Position numbers and translations under genes: made by a program | Assembly: GCF_010093085.1 (NCBI RefSeq) | Contig: NZ_MSRC01000017.1 | Location: 186,001-250,000 of the forward strand | Direction: 5' to 3' | DNA from: Bacillus sp. SKDU12 | GTDB lineage: Bacteria > Bacillota > Bacilli > Bacillales > Bacillaceae | DNA length: 64,000 nucleotides | Shown here: in pieces, positions 46,918 to 54,878 of the stretch | Layout of the letters: each line of letters begins with the position of its first letter | How positions within the stretch are numbered: position 1 is the stretch's first letter | The notes under the pieces: generated by a model | Told to the model about the DNA's origin: nothing | What the model saw: only the letters and a program-made list of their open reading frames with translations | Databases searched by the model: none

Positions 46918-48366
46918 TTATAAAATCGGTGACAATAAGCGCGAGACGGATTCTTTCATTCGAATCCACAGGGAGCGCTGCTGATATTCCTCATAGGTGT
47001 ATTTCCTGGATACGAGCAAATCTTCTTTAAATGTAGAAGCTAATTCTTTCGCAATGGTGATATCGTAAATAAATGCATTCACCTCAAAATTCAGCCTGAA
47101 GCTGCGAACATCGATGTTCGCTGTACCAACTGATGCAATTTCATCATCCACAACAATGGTTTTCGCGTGAATAAAGCCGTTATCGTAAATATAGACAGTG
47201 GCTCCGGCTTTCAGCAGATCGCCGATGTACGAAAGTGTCGCCCAGTATACAAAGGCATGATCAGGCTTGTTCGGGATCATAATGTTGACATCAACGCCCG
47301 ACAAACACGCGATTCTTAAAGCATCGAGCAGGCTTGCGTCCGGGATAAAATAAGGCGTTTGAATCAAAATGGAACGCTTGGCATTTGAAATCATTTTGAT
47401 GTAGCCATTTTTAATTTGTTCCCATTCGGAATCGGGTCCGCTCGTGACAATCTGCATCCCGACATTGCCTTTTGGGCCGTAATCAGGAAAGTGATTCGGG
47501 ATATATGTCAGTGTATGGTGATGGGAAGCTTGGTTCCAGTCAAGAATAAAACGTGTCTGGATGGCATGCACTGCCTTTCCTTGCAGCCGGATATGCGTAT
47601 CCCGCCAATAGCCGAATTTCGGGTTAAGCCCTAGATACTCATCTCCAACGTTAAATCCTCCGACATAACCGGTGATTCCGTCTATGATCACAAGCTTGCG
47701 ATGGTTCCGGTAATTCAGCCGCAAATTAATCGGCCTGAGTTTTGAAGGAAAAAAGACCTCCACATGCCCGCCAGCCTCGCGGAGCTCCTTAAAAAACTTT
47801 TTTCTCAGCGTTCTTGATCCGAGTTCATCATAAAGCACCCTGACCTGAACGCCTTCTTTTGCTTTTTGGATGAGAGCGTCCCGTAATTTTTTGCCTAATT
47901 CATCACCTTTATAAATATAATATTGTAAGTGGATATGATCCTTAGCCTTCGAAATGTCATGTAGCAGCCGTTGAAACTTGTCCCGCCCGTCTGTGATCAC
48001 GTCAACCGAATTATCCTCTGTAAACACAGCGTGATTATTCATGATAAGCATATAAATTAAATCCTTGTTATCAAAGGTTGCCCGGTTATTGAACTGAAAT
48101 TGCTTGGTTTCTAATTCCTTAAGCTGATGCTTCAATAGCTTTTCAATACCGATTTTTTTTCGGTCTTCCCATTGAAATAACTGCTTTCGCCTAAGATTAT
48201 GGCCGAATAATAAGTATAAAATAAAGCCTATAACGGGAATAAAGAAAAGAACCAGTAGCCATGCCCAAGATGCGCTGGCATCGCGCCGTTCTTTGAAAAT
48301 GACAATGATAGCCAAAAGAATATTTAAAATAAAAAAAAGTGACAAAAGGATGGAAGAAATACTCAC
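46918..48366 (-). CDS. clsA: Cardiolipin synthase ClsA
   Basis: Condenses two phosphatidylglycerol molecules to cardiolipin at the membrane. 482 residues: two N-terminal membrane helices (SILLSLFFILNILLAIIVIF and WAWLLVLFFIPVIGFILYLLFG), then two phospholipase-D-type HKD motifs, NYRNHRKLVIIDG (near 220) and FIHAKTIVVDDE (near 398). I start at GTG 48366 (MSISSILLS) to match the known length; longer starts upstream add no recognisable domain. In B. subtilis this is the main cardiolipin synthase (YwnE). Confidence 0.95.
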   Translation of the reverse strand: MSISSILLSLFFILNILLAIIVIFKERRDASASWAWLLVLFFIPVIGFILYLLFGHNLRRKQLFQWEDRKKIGIEKLLKHQLKELETKQFQFNNRATFDNKDLIYMLIMNNHAVFTEDNSVDVITDGRDKFQRLLHDISKAKDHIHLQYYIYKGDELGKKLRDALIQKAKEGVQVRVLYDELGSRTLRKKFFKELREAGGHVEVFFPSKLRPINLRLNYRNHRKLVIIDGITGYVGGFNVGDEYLGLNPKFGYWRDTHIRLQGKAVHAIQTRFILDWNQASHHHTLTYIPNHFPDYGPKGNVGMQIVTSGPDSEWEQIKNGYIKMISNAKRSILIQTPYFIPDASLLDALRIACLSGVDVNIMIPNKPDHAFVYWATLSYIGDLLKAGATVYIYDNGFIHAKTIVVDDEIASVGTANIDVRSFRLNFEVNAFIYDITIAKELASTFKEDLLVSRKYTYEEYQQRSLWIRMKESVSRLLSPIL

Positions 48367-48609
48367 TTTGTAACCCCGCTCATTCATATTTATCAAGAAG
48401 ATTGCCATTAGTATTCCATGATTAACAGCGATCTGATTCTCATTACAAATTATAACACTCACATTTTAAAAGAATAAAGAGCGGCGATCCAGATTCTTTG
48501 TGAAAAATACGGGCAGATTTCTTTAAAACCAGCTTGCACCTGCGTTAAAATAAACACATATGATAACGTTCGTGAAGCCTTGCAGCATCAAATAAAGGGG
48601 GAGGATTAC

Positions 48610-49047
48610 ATGAACTTTTACAGAGTTGAACAAATGCCGGGGTTCATTAAATCAGAAATGCAAAAAATTCAAAAGGCCGTACAGCCTTTTATGAAAAAAA
48701 CCGTCGTTTATCGTTTTCTTGCCATTCCGATTGCTGCATTCTCTCTCTTTCAATTAGCTGTTTTTCTTTTTCACGCTTCAGCAGACTGGAAGTCCCTGAT
48801 CAACGCGGGTTTATTCGCTCTTTTGGCGGCGCTGGGACTGGCATTTTTCAAAGAAGCGGGCTATCAGCATAAACAAATTCAAAAAACGATATACATCTAT
48901 ATGCTGAACAGGATTAAAAAGAGCGAAATTCTTTCAGAAGATAGAAAAAACTCCTACACGCAACAGATTAAGGAAGAACCGTTTGCGATGCGGAGTTTTG
49001 TTGAATTTTTGACTGAGGAAGACAGACGCAAAAATTTGTATGAATAA
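48610..49047 (+). CDS. ywnF: DUF5392 membrane protein YwnF
   Basis: 145 residues, MNFYRVEQMPGFIKSEMQKIQKAVQPF, with two membrane helices (about 34-52 and 60-80) flanked by charged cytoplasmic segments; no catalytic motif. ATG 48610 follows GGGGGAGGA. Divergent from clsA. In B. subtilis 168 the next genes in this direction are ywnG and ywnH; here a large extra gene intervenes. Confidence 0.82.
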   Translation: MNFYRVEQMPGFIKSEMQKIQKAVQPFMKKTVVYRFLAIPIAAFSLFQLAVFLFHASADWKSLINAGLFALLAALGLAFFKEAGYQHKQIQKTIYIYMLNRIKKSEILSEDRKNSYTQQIKEEPFAMRSFVEFLTEEDRRKNLYE

Positions 49048-49052
49048 GAACT

Positions 49053-49097
49053 GCACCCGGAATGTTGGGATTTGCCTGACAATCGGGTGTTTTTTAT
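49053..49097 (+). terminator. Terminator after ywnF
   Basis: CACCCG and CGGGTG enclose a 24-base loop and are followed by TTTTTTATTT. Confidence 0.7.
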
Positions 49098-49183
49098 TTG
49101 CGGCAATAGAGAGGAGACAGTCGAAACAAAAAGCATGGATTTGAAATGGTTCCGAACACATGCACAGTTTGCTTAGCGAAATG

Positions 49184-50974
49184 TTACTTATTTTCTGGCG
49201 GTAACAGCGTTGCTTTATTGATTTCCTCAACTAGAGATGTCTGATCAATCCATTTGGTAGACACATCGTGATTGATCTTTGAAACGTGCTGGTTTTCTGA
49301 TAAATAATCTCTTATCCGGCTGAAATAGAGCGGTTCGTTTTTGACATCCAGGTCTCGATATATTTGTTCAAACAACTCTAAATCTTTAGGTTCATCAAGG
49401 GTTAAACGCCAAGACGGATAATGAAGTTCTTTTGGAAGGCTGACTTGATTGAGGGAAAATAAGGAAGGGTTGTTTAAAAAATAAAAAGACAAATATTCTG
49501 TATGGGTTAACGGTTTTGGCTGCTGCACAAGCCGCTGAAGAGCTTCAACTGTAATGATATTGCCAGATATTCCTGCTGAACTTGAATAATCCTGGGTATA
49601 ATCGGCTCCTTTTTGTAAGTGACGATCAATTAAATATTGAAGCACTTCAGGTGAAACGGCTGGACAATCACCTGTTACACGGATGATGATATCAGCATTT
49701 GCTAACGCTGCGGCTTCAAGCATTCTTTCTGCTACATTATCCGGATCGCCTCTCACGATTTTGACCTTTCCGTTTAGAGTGTAAGCTTCAAGCGGATCAT
49801 CTTCAGGAAGATTTGAGGTTGCCAATATCACTTCATGAACTTCAGGAACAGCCAGGCAATTGATTAAACAGCGTTCCACAGATGGGATTCCGTAAATCGG
49901 AAGCAATGCTTTTTTCGGCAAGCGAGTCGATTTTAGCCGGCATATTACTGCGATCGCAATTCTTGGACTTTTGATCTCGTTACATGTAATTGGCTGGTTT
50001 ACCGATAAATCAGCAGTTGCTACTTGAGGCAATGCAGCCTCAGCTTGTAAAGGCATCAATGCATTCTCATTTCCGCATCTTTTGTAACTCGTTTTGTCCA
50101 ATGTGATGATTTCTCCCTTTTTGACTGTCCGATTGGCTGTCACACGTATAGATGAATCATACAAATACTTTCTTTCGGATTCATTTACTTCAGTTGAACC
50201 AGCTGCAATTTGAGCCTGCCGGAGTTTTTTCGTCATCAGTTTGAATTCATTGGGCTCTAATGAAGAATAATAATCGAACCCTTTAGCTGTCCGATCTAAA
50301 GTAATATGTTTTTCAATTACAGATGCGCCCGAGAAAAATGCATAGACAGGAAGGTCGGCCGCCAGCGAATGATCGGCGTCGATGTGATCTGCGAATCCAA
50401 TTTGAACCTTGTATCTTTCTTTTAAGTGCTGGATCCGTTGTAGGTTAATATCCTCCAGTTTTGTCGGATATCCTTGAAATCCGTGCATGAGAATAAGCTG
50501 ATTCGCCATATGCTGTTTTACAAGCGACATCATCTGATCGATCTCTTCCTCATACCATCCCCCAATTCCGATAAGCGCAGGTTTCTCTGTCATACCAATC
50601 GTTTTCATTATTTCCGTGGATTGAAGGATAGTCGTTGGAAGCTTTATCCCATCAATATGATGCTGGAAGCGAAAAAAGAGCTCTGCCCCCCATGAATCAA
50701 AAAGATCCACCCATATTTCTAATCCAAGTTTTTTGCCGTAGGCGACACAATTTTTCCACACGTCTTCACTTAAAAACAGCTTCATATACGATTCGTAGGC
50801 AGAAAAACAAGGCGTTGCAATACAGTCATACTTGAACCACTGAAATTTCACACCATCTGCTCCGCTTTCTGCGGCAGCTTTGATGAGTGCTTTAAGATTC
50901 TCCTCTTTTCCCTGATGAGCGTTTGCGATTTCGGCGATGATTTTTACTTTTCCCGGCAAGCTGCTCGTTTCCAC
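49184..50974 (-). CDS. Bifunctional nonulosonate synthase / SpsF-like nucleotidyltransferase
   Basis: 596 residues in three parts. Residues about 10-260 form a NeuB/SpsE-type synthase (EIANAHQG, GADGVKFQ, LMHGFQGYPT, IGFADHIDADHSLA, SVIEKHITLDRTAKGFDYYSSLEPNEF), which joins phosphoenolpyruvate to a six-carbon amino sugar to make a nine-carbon acid. Residues about 275-330 look like the small antifreeze-like (SAF) domain. Residues about 338-520 are an SpsF/CMP-KDO synthetase-like transferase (CRLKSTRLPKKAL, VILATSNLPEDDPL, IVRGDPDNVAERM, IIRVTGDCPAVSPE). SpsE and SpsF are separate proteins in the B. subtilis spore-coat sps operon. I take GTG 50974, eight bases after AAGGAG, rather than GTG 50983 inside that site. 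No other sugar gene is adjacent. Confidence 0.85.
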   Translation of the reverse strand: METSSLPGKVKIIAEIANAHQGKEENLKALIKAAAESGADGVKFQWFKYDCIATPCFSAYESYMKLFLSEDVWKNCVAYGKKLGLEIWVDLFDSWGAELFFRFQHHIDGIKLPTTILQSTEIMKTIGMTEKPALIGIGGWYEEEIDQMMSLVKQHMANQLILMHGFQGYPTKLEDINLQRIQHLKERYKVQIGFADHIDADHSLAADLPVYAFFSGASVIEKHITLDRTAKGFDYYSSLEPNEFKLMTKKLRQAQIAAGSTEVNESERKYLYDSSIRVTANRTVKKGEIITLDKTSYKRCGNENALMPLQAEAALPQVATADLSVNQPITCNEIKSPRIAIAVICRLKSTRLPKKALLPIYGIPSVERCLINCLAVPEVHEVILATSNLPEDDPLEAYTLNGKVKIVRGDPDNVAERMLEAAALANADIIIRVTGDCPAVSPEVLQYLIDRHLQKGADYTQDYSSSAGISGNIITVEALQRLVQQPKPLTHTEYLSFYFLNNPSLFSLNQVSLPKELHYPSWRLTLDEPKDLELFEQIYRDLDVKNEPLYFSRIRDYLSENQHVSKINHDVSTKWIDQTSLVEEINKATLLPPENK

Positions 50975-51107
50975 ATGTCCCACTCCTTAACGTTATTGAG
51001 ACAATCCTGCGGTCATGCAATGTTAGCAGGAGTCACTCCTGATTGAATTATATGCTTGACAAAGCATGCGGTTCTTACACCAGCCTTAGATATAGAAAAA
51101 GTGACAA

Positions 51108-51147
51108 ACAAAAAAGGCATGGTTCCGTTTTTCTTGGAACACATGCC
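51108..51147 (-). terminator. Terminator of the ywnH-ywnG unit
   Basis: On the minus strand GGCATGTGTTCC and GGAACCATGCC pair with one mismatch, followed by TTTTTTG. Confidence 0.85.
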
Positions 51148-51161
51148 CGGTATCAGTGGTG

Positions 51162-51680
51162 CTATTCGAACACCGGATCATCCTCATAATAATAAGAACC
51201 CGGGTCCTCGTACGAATCAGTGTTTTCAAAAGCAGCAATACCGATGACCACAAGCACGAAAATGGCTAAAACGATCCCGATCAGAGCAGTGACGATACTG
51301 GATGCTGCGTAGAACAGCTGCATTTTTATAAACGTTCTGTAATTCTCAAGCATGCTTTCGCCAGCGCTGCCCGCAAGATTTCCTTCGGCCTCCGCAGCAG
51401 CTTTTGCAGAACGCATCAGAAAGACGCCTGAAATAATGAGCAATACGCCCGGGATGGCACCGATCACTGTCATCAAAGCAGACAGTGTGACAAGCGATCC
51501 CATAATGATCAATAAAACCCCTGAAACTTTGCCCCATTTAGCAATGTCTGCTAGCGACTTGACAGCAGAAGGGCTCAATGGGCGGTTTTCGTTTTTTGCA
51601 GGTTCAATCTCCTGTTCAGCAGGAATAATTTCTTCCTTATGATTTTCAATTTCGTTTTCATCTTTATCCAGACTAATCAT
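51162..51680 (-). CDS. ywnG: DUF5362-type membrane protein YwnG
   Basis: 172 residues. An acidic, polar N-terminus (DKDENEIENHKEEIIPAEQEIEPAKNENRP, 1-40) precedes a membrane core IAKWGKVSGVLLIIMGSLVTLSALMTVIGAIPGVLLIISGVFLMRSAKAAAEAEG and MLENYRTFIKMQLFYAASSIVTALIGIVLAIFVLVVIG, followed by a Tyr/Asp-rich tail (YEDPGSYYYEDDPVFE). The core is homologous to YwnC at 45589-45978. The start overlaps the end of ywnH by eight bases, so the two are coupled. Function unknown. Confidence 0.75.
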   Translation of the reverse strand: MISLDKDENEIENHKEEIIPAEQEIEPAKNENRPLSPSAVKSLADIAKWGKVSGVLLIIMGSLVTLSALMTVIGAIPGVLLIISGVFLMRSAKAAAEAEGNLAGSAGESMLENYRTFIKMQLFYAASSIVTALIGIVLAIFVLVVIGIAAFENTDSYEDPGSYYYEDDPVFE

Positions 51681-52173
51681 GACACTCTCTCCCTAAAATT
51701 TTCAAATCGTATCTGTTGCCATCCATTTCGGCGATGCCGGGGAATAGTCCCCATTCTGCAAACCCGTGCTTTTCAAACAGCTTCAGGCTTGGTTTATTAT
51801 GTCCGAAAATGAAGGCCATCAGTGAGCGAATTCCAAGACTCGGCGCGATGCGGAGCGCTTCTTGAAGCAAATATGATCCAACGCCTTTGCCGCGGCATGC
51901 TTCGTCAATGTATATGCTGATCTCCGCTGTTTTATTATAGGCGGGTCTGCCGTAAAATGTTTCAAAGCTGATCCAGGCAGCGACGTTTCCGCTAGCGTCC
52001 TCGGCTACATAGAGCGGACGTGCCTCTGTATGACCCAAAAACCATTCCCTCCGATCTTCAGGAGTTACCGGTTCAGTATCGGCTGTTACTGTTCGAGAAG
52101 CAATCGTTGAATTATAAATCGCGACAACAGCCTCCAGATCCTTATTTTCAGCAAGACGCAATGTCATATCCAT
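51673..52173 (-). CDS. ywnH: GNAT acetyltransferase YwnH
   Basis: 166 residues of the phosphinothricin/methionine-sulfoximine N-acetyltransferase (Pat/Bar-like) group: LRLAENKDLEAVVAIYNSTIASRTVTADTEPVT, WISFETFYGRPAYNKTAEISIYIDEACRGKGVGSYLLQEAL (acetyl-CoA loop RGKGVG near 97) and HNKPSLKLFEKHGFAEWG. It may detoxify amino-acid analogues. Start ATG 52173 follows GAGAGGAG at a long distance; ATG 52167 (MTLRL) is also possible. Confidence 0.9.
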   Translation of the reverse strand: MDMTLRLAENKDLEAVVAIYNSTIASRTVTADTEPVTPEDRREWFLGHTEARPLYVAEDASGNVAAWISFETFYGRPAYNKTAEISIYIDEACRGKGVGSYLLQEALRIAPSLGIRSLMAFIFGHNKPSLKLFEKHGFAEWGLFPGIAEMDGNRYDLKILGRECHD

Positions 52174-52258
52174 ATGTTTGTGGCACTCCTCTCAAAAAAA
52201 TGACATATTTTTATATCAGTCTGCGCAAACTACATCTAAAAAAGTTTTTTGAATTAGT

Positions 52259-52288
52259 GTATATATTTTCAGAAAAGTGTTCAGAATG
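52259..52288 (+). promoter_or_regulatory. Sigma-F-like promoter of spoIIQ
   Basis: GTATA (52259-52263), 15 bases, GTTCAGAATG (52279-52288): a good sigma-F match with one mismatch (GT for GG). spoIIQ is a known sigma-F gene. Confidence 0.7.
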
Positions 52289-52306
52289 TTGCTGAGGTGA
52301 TGAACA

Positions 52307-53179
52307 ATGAGAGAGGAAGAAAAGAAAACTTCTCAAATCAAAAAACTTCAGCAGTTTTTTCGTAAACGCTGGGTATTCCCTGCAATCTACTTAGTCAGTG
52401 CGGCCGTCATTTTAACAGCTGTCCTTTGGTATCAATCTGTTTCAAATGAGGATGTAAAGGACCAGTTAGCTGATAACGGCGGAAACTCCGCATATGACAA
52501 CAACGACGATGCAGTTGAAGTAGGAAAGTCAATGGAAAATGTCGCAATGCCGGTTGTTGATTCTGAAAACGTTTCTGTTGTGAAAAAGTTCTATGAAACC
52601 GATGCCGCAAAAGAAGAAAAAGAAGCAGCACTCGTTACCTATAATAACACGTACAGCTTAAGCAAAGGAATTGACTTAGCTGAGAAAGACGGAAAAGATT
52701 TCGATGTTTCTGCTTCTCTAAGCGGTACGGTTGTTAAAGCTGAAAAAGATCCAGTGCTTGGATATGTTGTAGAAGTAGAACATGCCGATGGATTATCGAC
52801 TGTGTATCAAGCTCTTTCTGAAATAAGTATTGAGCAAGGCGATAAAGTAAAACAGAACCAAGTGATCGGAAAGTCTGGCAAAAATCTATACAGCGAAGAC
52901 AGCGGAAACCATGTGCATTTTGAAATCCGTAAAGACGGAGTCGCAATGAACCCGCTGAATTTTATGGACAAGCCGGTTTCTTCTATCGAAAAAGCAGCAG
53001 CTGCTGAAGAAAAAGCGGCAACTGAAGAAACAGAAGGATCTATTCAGCAATCTTCCGAGAAAAAGGAAGGACCAACTGAAAAAGAAACAGAAGAAAAATC
53101 CGGTGAGAAAAAGGATGATTCAACTGACAAATCTGGTTCTAAAGAAAGCAGCACGACAGAAGACTCTGAACAGTCTTAA
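52307..53179 (+). CDS. spoIIQ: Stage II sporulation protein Q
   Basis: Forespore membrane protein that pairs with SpoIIIAH in the mother cell to form the channel/zipper needed for engulfment and late forespore gene expression. 290 residues: one membrane helix (WVFPAIYLVSAAVILTAVLWY, about 22-42), then a LytM/M23 domain (about 120-225) where the first zinc His is replaced (LSKGIDLA) while GNHVHFEIR is kept, so it is a degenerate endopeptidase. The C-terminus (about 226-290) is a low-complexity Glu/Lys/Ser/Thr tail. Confidence 0.97.
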   Translation: MREEEKKTSQIKKLQQFFRKRWVFPAIYLVSAAVILTAVLWYQSVSNEDVKDQLADNGGNSAYDNNDDAVEVGKSMENVAMPVVDSENVSVVKKFYETDAAKEEKEAALVTYNNTYSLSKGIDLAEKDGKDFDVSASLSGTVVKAEKDPVLGYVVEVEHADGLSTVYQALSEISIEQGDKVKQNQVIGKSGKNLYSEDSGNHVHFEIRKDGVAMNPLNFMDKPVSSIEKAAAAEEKAATEETEGSIQQSSEKKEGPTEKETEEKSGEKKDDSTDKSGSKESSTTEDSEQS

Positions 53180-53184
53180 TGAAG

Positions 53185-53217
53185 AAAACGTCTATCCATG
53201 TGATGGACGTTTTTTTC
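53185..53217 (+). terminator. Terminator after spoIIQ
   Basis: AACGTCTATC and GATGGACGTT around CATGT with one wobble, then T6. Confidence 0.88.
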
Positions 53218-53289
53218 TGTTACTTTTTGCATCATGTCATCGTCTATGTAGTTATACATAGGCACGTTCGCTATAAAGGGGGTTATGTC

Positions 53290-53712
53290 ATGAACCGTCT
53301 ATTGCTCGCGGGATGGATCCTTTTTATTCTGATCTCTGTCTGTACGGAAAGCTTCAGCGGCATGGTCATGTCGCAAACGGTGGCTTTTCATTTTCAGCCG
53401 CACCCTGATCTGTCTCATGTTTTAGACATGGATTTTACTGAACTTACTATACCTGAAGTGGCTATTCAAAAAAGCGGGCACGCATTTTCCTTTTTTGTGC
53501 TGACGTATTTGCTGTGGAAACAGAGAGGCAGCATAAAATTGGCGATAGCGGTCTCATTCATGTTTGCTTTTTTCACAGAAGTGCTGCAGCTCTTCTTCAG
53601 CAGGGGCGGATGCATTCGAGATGTGCTCATTGATGCTGTTGGGATTGTCTTGTTTTACGGAATATTTGTGTTGGTGAAGCGGAAAAACCATGAAATGAAT
53701 GAAAAAATGTGA
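53290..53712 (+). CDS. ywnJ: VanZ-family membrane protein YwnJ
   Basis: 140 residues with about four helices and the VanZ pattern: KSGHAFSFFVLTYLLWK (near 66), FFTEVLQLFFSRGGCIRDVLIDAVGIVLFYGIF (near 97-130) with the conserved Glu-x-x-Gln and Arg-Asp-x-x-x-Asp. VanZ proteins are linked to lipid-II antibiotic tolerance in some species; the role here is unknown. I start at ATG 53290 after AAAGGGGG; the frame extends upstream into the spoIIQ terminator, which is not coding. Confidence 0.85.
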   Translation: MNRLLLAGWILFILISVCTESFSGMVMSQTVAFHFQPHPDLSHVLDMDFTELTIPEVAIQKSGHAFSFFVLTYLLWKQRGSIKLAIAVSFMFAFFTEVLQLFFSRGGCIRDVLIDAVGIVLFYGIFVLVKRKNHEMNEKM

Positions 53713-53746
53713 AAGCCGGCTGTCTTGGATTCAGACACCGGCTTTT
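53712..53746. terminator. Bidirectional terminator between ywnJ and bcrC
   Basis: AAAGCCGG.TGTCT and AGACA.CCGGCTTTT around TGGATTC with one bulge. Confidence 0.85.
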
Positions 53747-53753
53747 GTCTTTC

Positions 53754-54335
53754 TTAAAAATTCTGATCGGTTGTGTTTTTCGTCAGTTTATTGATGATGG
53801 ATTCATAAACTTTCACAATGAAATCGACGAATGGGCGAAGCAGATTTGAAAATCTAAAGAAAAGGAACCCGATAATGATAGCGACAACAAGACTGCCCAA
53901 TACATCTATCGGGTAGTGATGTCCTACCCAAATTCTTGAAAAACCTGTCAAAAGCCCGAAAATGACAAGCGGCCAGCCGATTTTGCGGTTTCTGAAAAGC
54001 ATCGCAATCGAAATCGCTAACGCACCTGTTGTATGGTCACTCGGAAATGACGCATCTGCAGCATGCGGAATCAGCGTATTCACTGTATGCTCAACGAACG
54101 GACGCGGCTCAATATAAACATGTGTAATCAAATAGTTGATGATAAGCCCCGCGATTCCTGTAAGCCCCGCATAAAGCACATTTTTTCTGCTTTGCGTGTT
54201 TCCGAACAGCCAGATTGCCAATAAGATAAGGGCATAGGCGATAATCGCGTATTCCGTGATGAAGACCATAATGGAATCGAGAATCGCATTGTGATGAGAT
54301 AATCCATTGATTGCTTTAAAGATTTCGTAATTCAA
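53754..54335 (-). CDS. bcrC: Undecaprenyl pyrophosphate phosphatase BcrC
   Basis: Recycles the lipid carrier of cell-wall synthesis and gives bacitracin resistance. 193 residues, PAP2-type: five to six helices and the three catalytic motifs YIEPRPFVEH (near 87), SFPSDHTTGAL (near 106) and SRIWVGHHYPIDVLGS (near 142). TTG 54335 stands four bases after AAAGGTGAT; a GTG within that site would add three residues. Preceded by an extracytoplasmic-function sigma promoter, as expected for this envelope-stress gene. Confidence 0.95.
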   Translation of the reverse strand: MNYEIFKAINGLSHHNAILDSIMVFITEYAIIAYALILLAIWLFGNTQSRKNVLYAGLTGIAGLIINYLITHVYIEPRPFVEHTVNTLIPHAADASFPSDHTTGALAISIAMLFRNRKIGWPLVIFGLLTGFSRIWVGHHYPIDVLGSLVVAIIIGFLFFRFSNLLRPFVDFIVKVYESIINKLTKNTTDQNF

Positions 54336-54365
54336 ATATATCACCTTTTACATTTTAATAATAAG

Positions 54366-54394
54366 TAGACTAATCTTACACCGAAAAAGTTTCA
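54366..54394 (-). promoter_or_regulatory. ECF sigma promoter of bcrC
   Basis: On the minus strand TGAAAC (54394-54389) and, about 17-18 bases on, GTCTA (54370-54366). This fits sigma-M/X/W-type promoters (TGAAAC / CGTC). bcrC is a known sigma-M and sigma-X target. Confidence 0.7.
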
Positions 54395-54476
54395 ATTAAA
54401 ATAGAGTTTGCCAAAAAGTGTGATGCTTGAAAAGAATTCGGAGGGGTGTCAGAGTTTCTGGGGGCTTTTTCTATAA

Positions 54477-54508
54477 GCAAAAAAGAGATTCGACATGTCG
54501 AATCTCTT
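54477..54508 (-). terminator. Terminator of the amtB-glnK unit
   Basis: A 24-base perfect palindrome (54484-54507, arms AGAGATTCGACA) followed on the minus strand by T6. Confidence 0.92.
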
Positions 54509-54516
54509 CCGAATAA

Positions 54517-54867
54517 TTACAGTGCTTCAGGTCCTTCTTCGCCTGTACGGATGTTGATTGTATTGCTGATTTCATAGACAAATATTTTACCGTCACCCGG
54601 TGATCCCGTTTTCAGAACCCTTTTAGCCGTCTCTGTCACTTGGTCAACAGGAACCTTGCTGACCACAATCTCGACTTTTAAACGCTCATATACATTGCTT
54701 TCGATTTTAACCCCTCGATAGAGCTCCGTGTGTGCTTTTTGCAGGCCGCAGCCGTGAACATTTGAGAAGGTCAGAGAGGTAACTCCGATTTTTCCGAGTT
54801 CCTCCTTCAGCTTTTCGAAATTTGCCGGACGCGTTACAATTTCCACCTTGAACATTTGACCGCTCAT
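54517..54867 (-). CDS. glnK: PII-like nitrogen regulator GlnK (NrgB)
   Basis: PII signal protein that binds the ammonium channel AmtB and interacts with TnrA. 116 residues beginning MSGQMFKVEIVTRPANFEKLKEELGKIGVTSLTFSNVHGCG, then the T-loop region KAHTELYRGVKIESNVYERLK, and VLKTGSPGDGKIFVYEISNTINIRTGEEGPEAL with the ATP-binding GSPGDGKI. ATG 54867 follows GAGGAGTG. It is 11 bases downstream of amtB. Confidence 0.95.
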   Translation of the reverse strand: MSGQMFKVEIVTRPANFEKLKEELGKIGVTSLTFSNVHGCGLQKAHTELYRGVKIESNVYERLKVEIVVSKVPVDQVTETAKRVLKTGSPGDGKIFVYEISNTINIRTGEEGPEAL

Positions 54868-54878
54868 ACCATCACTCC

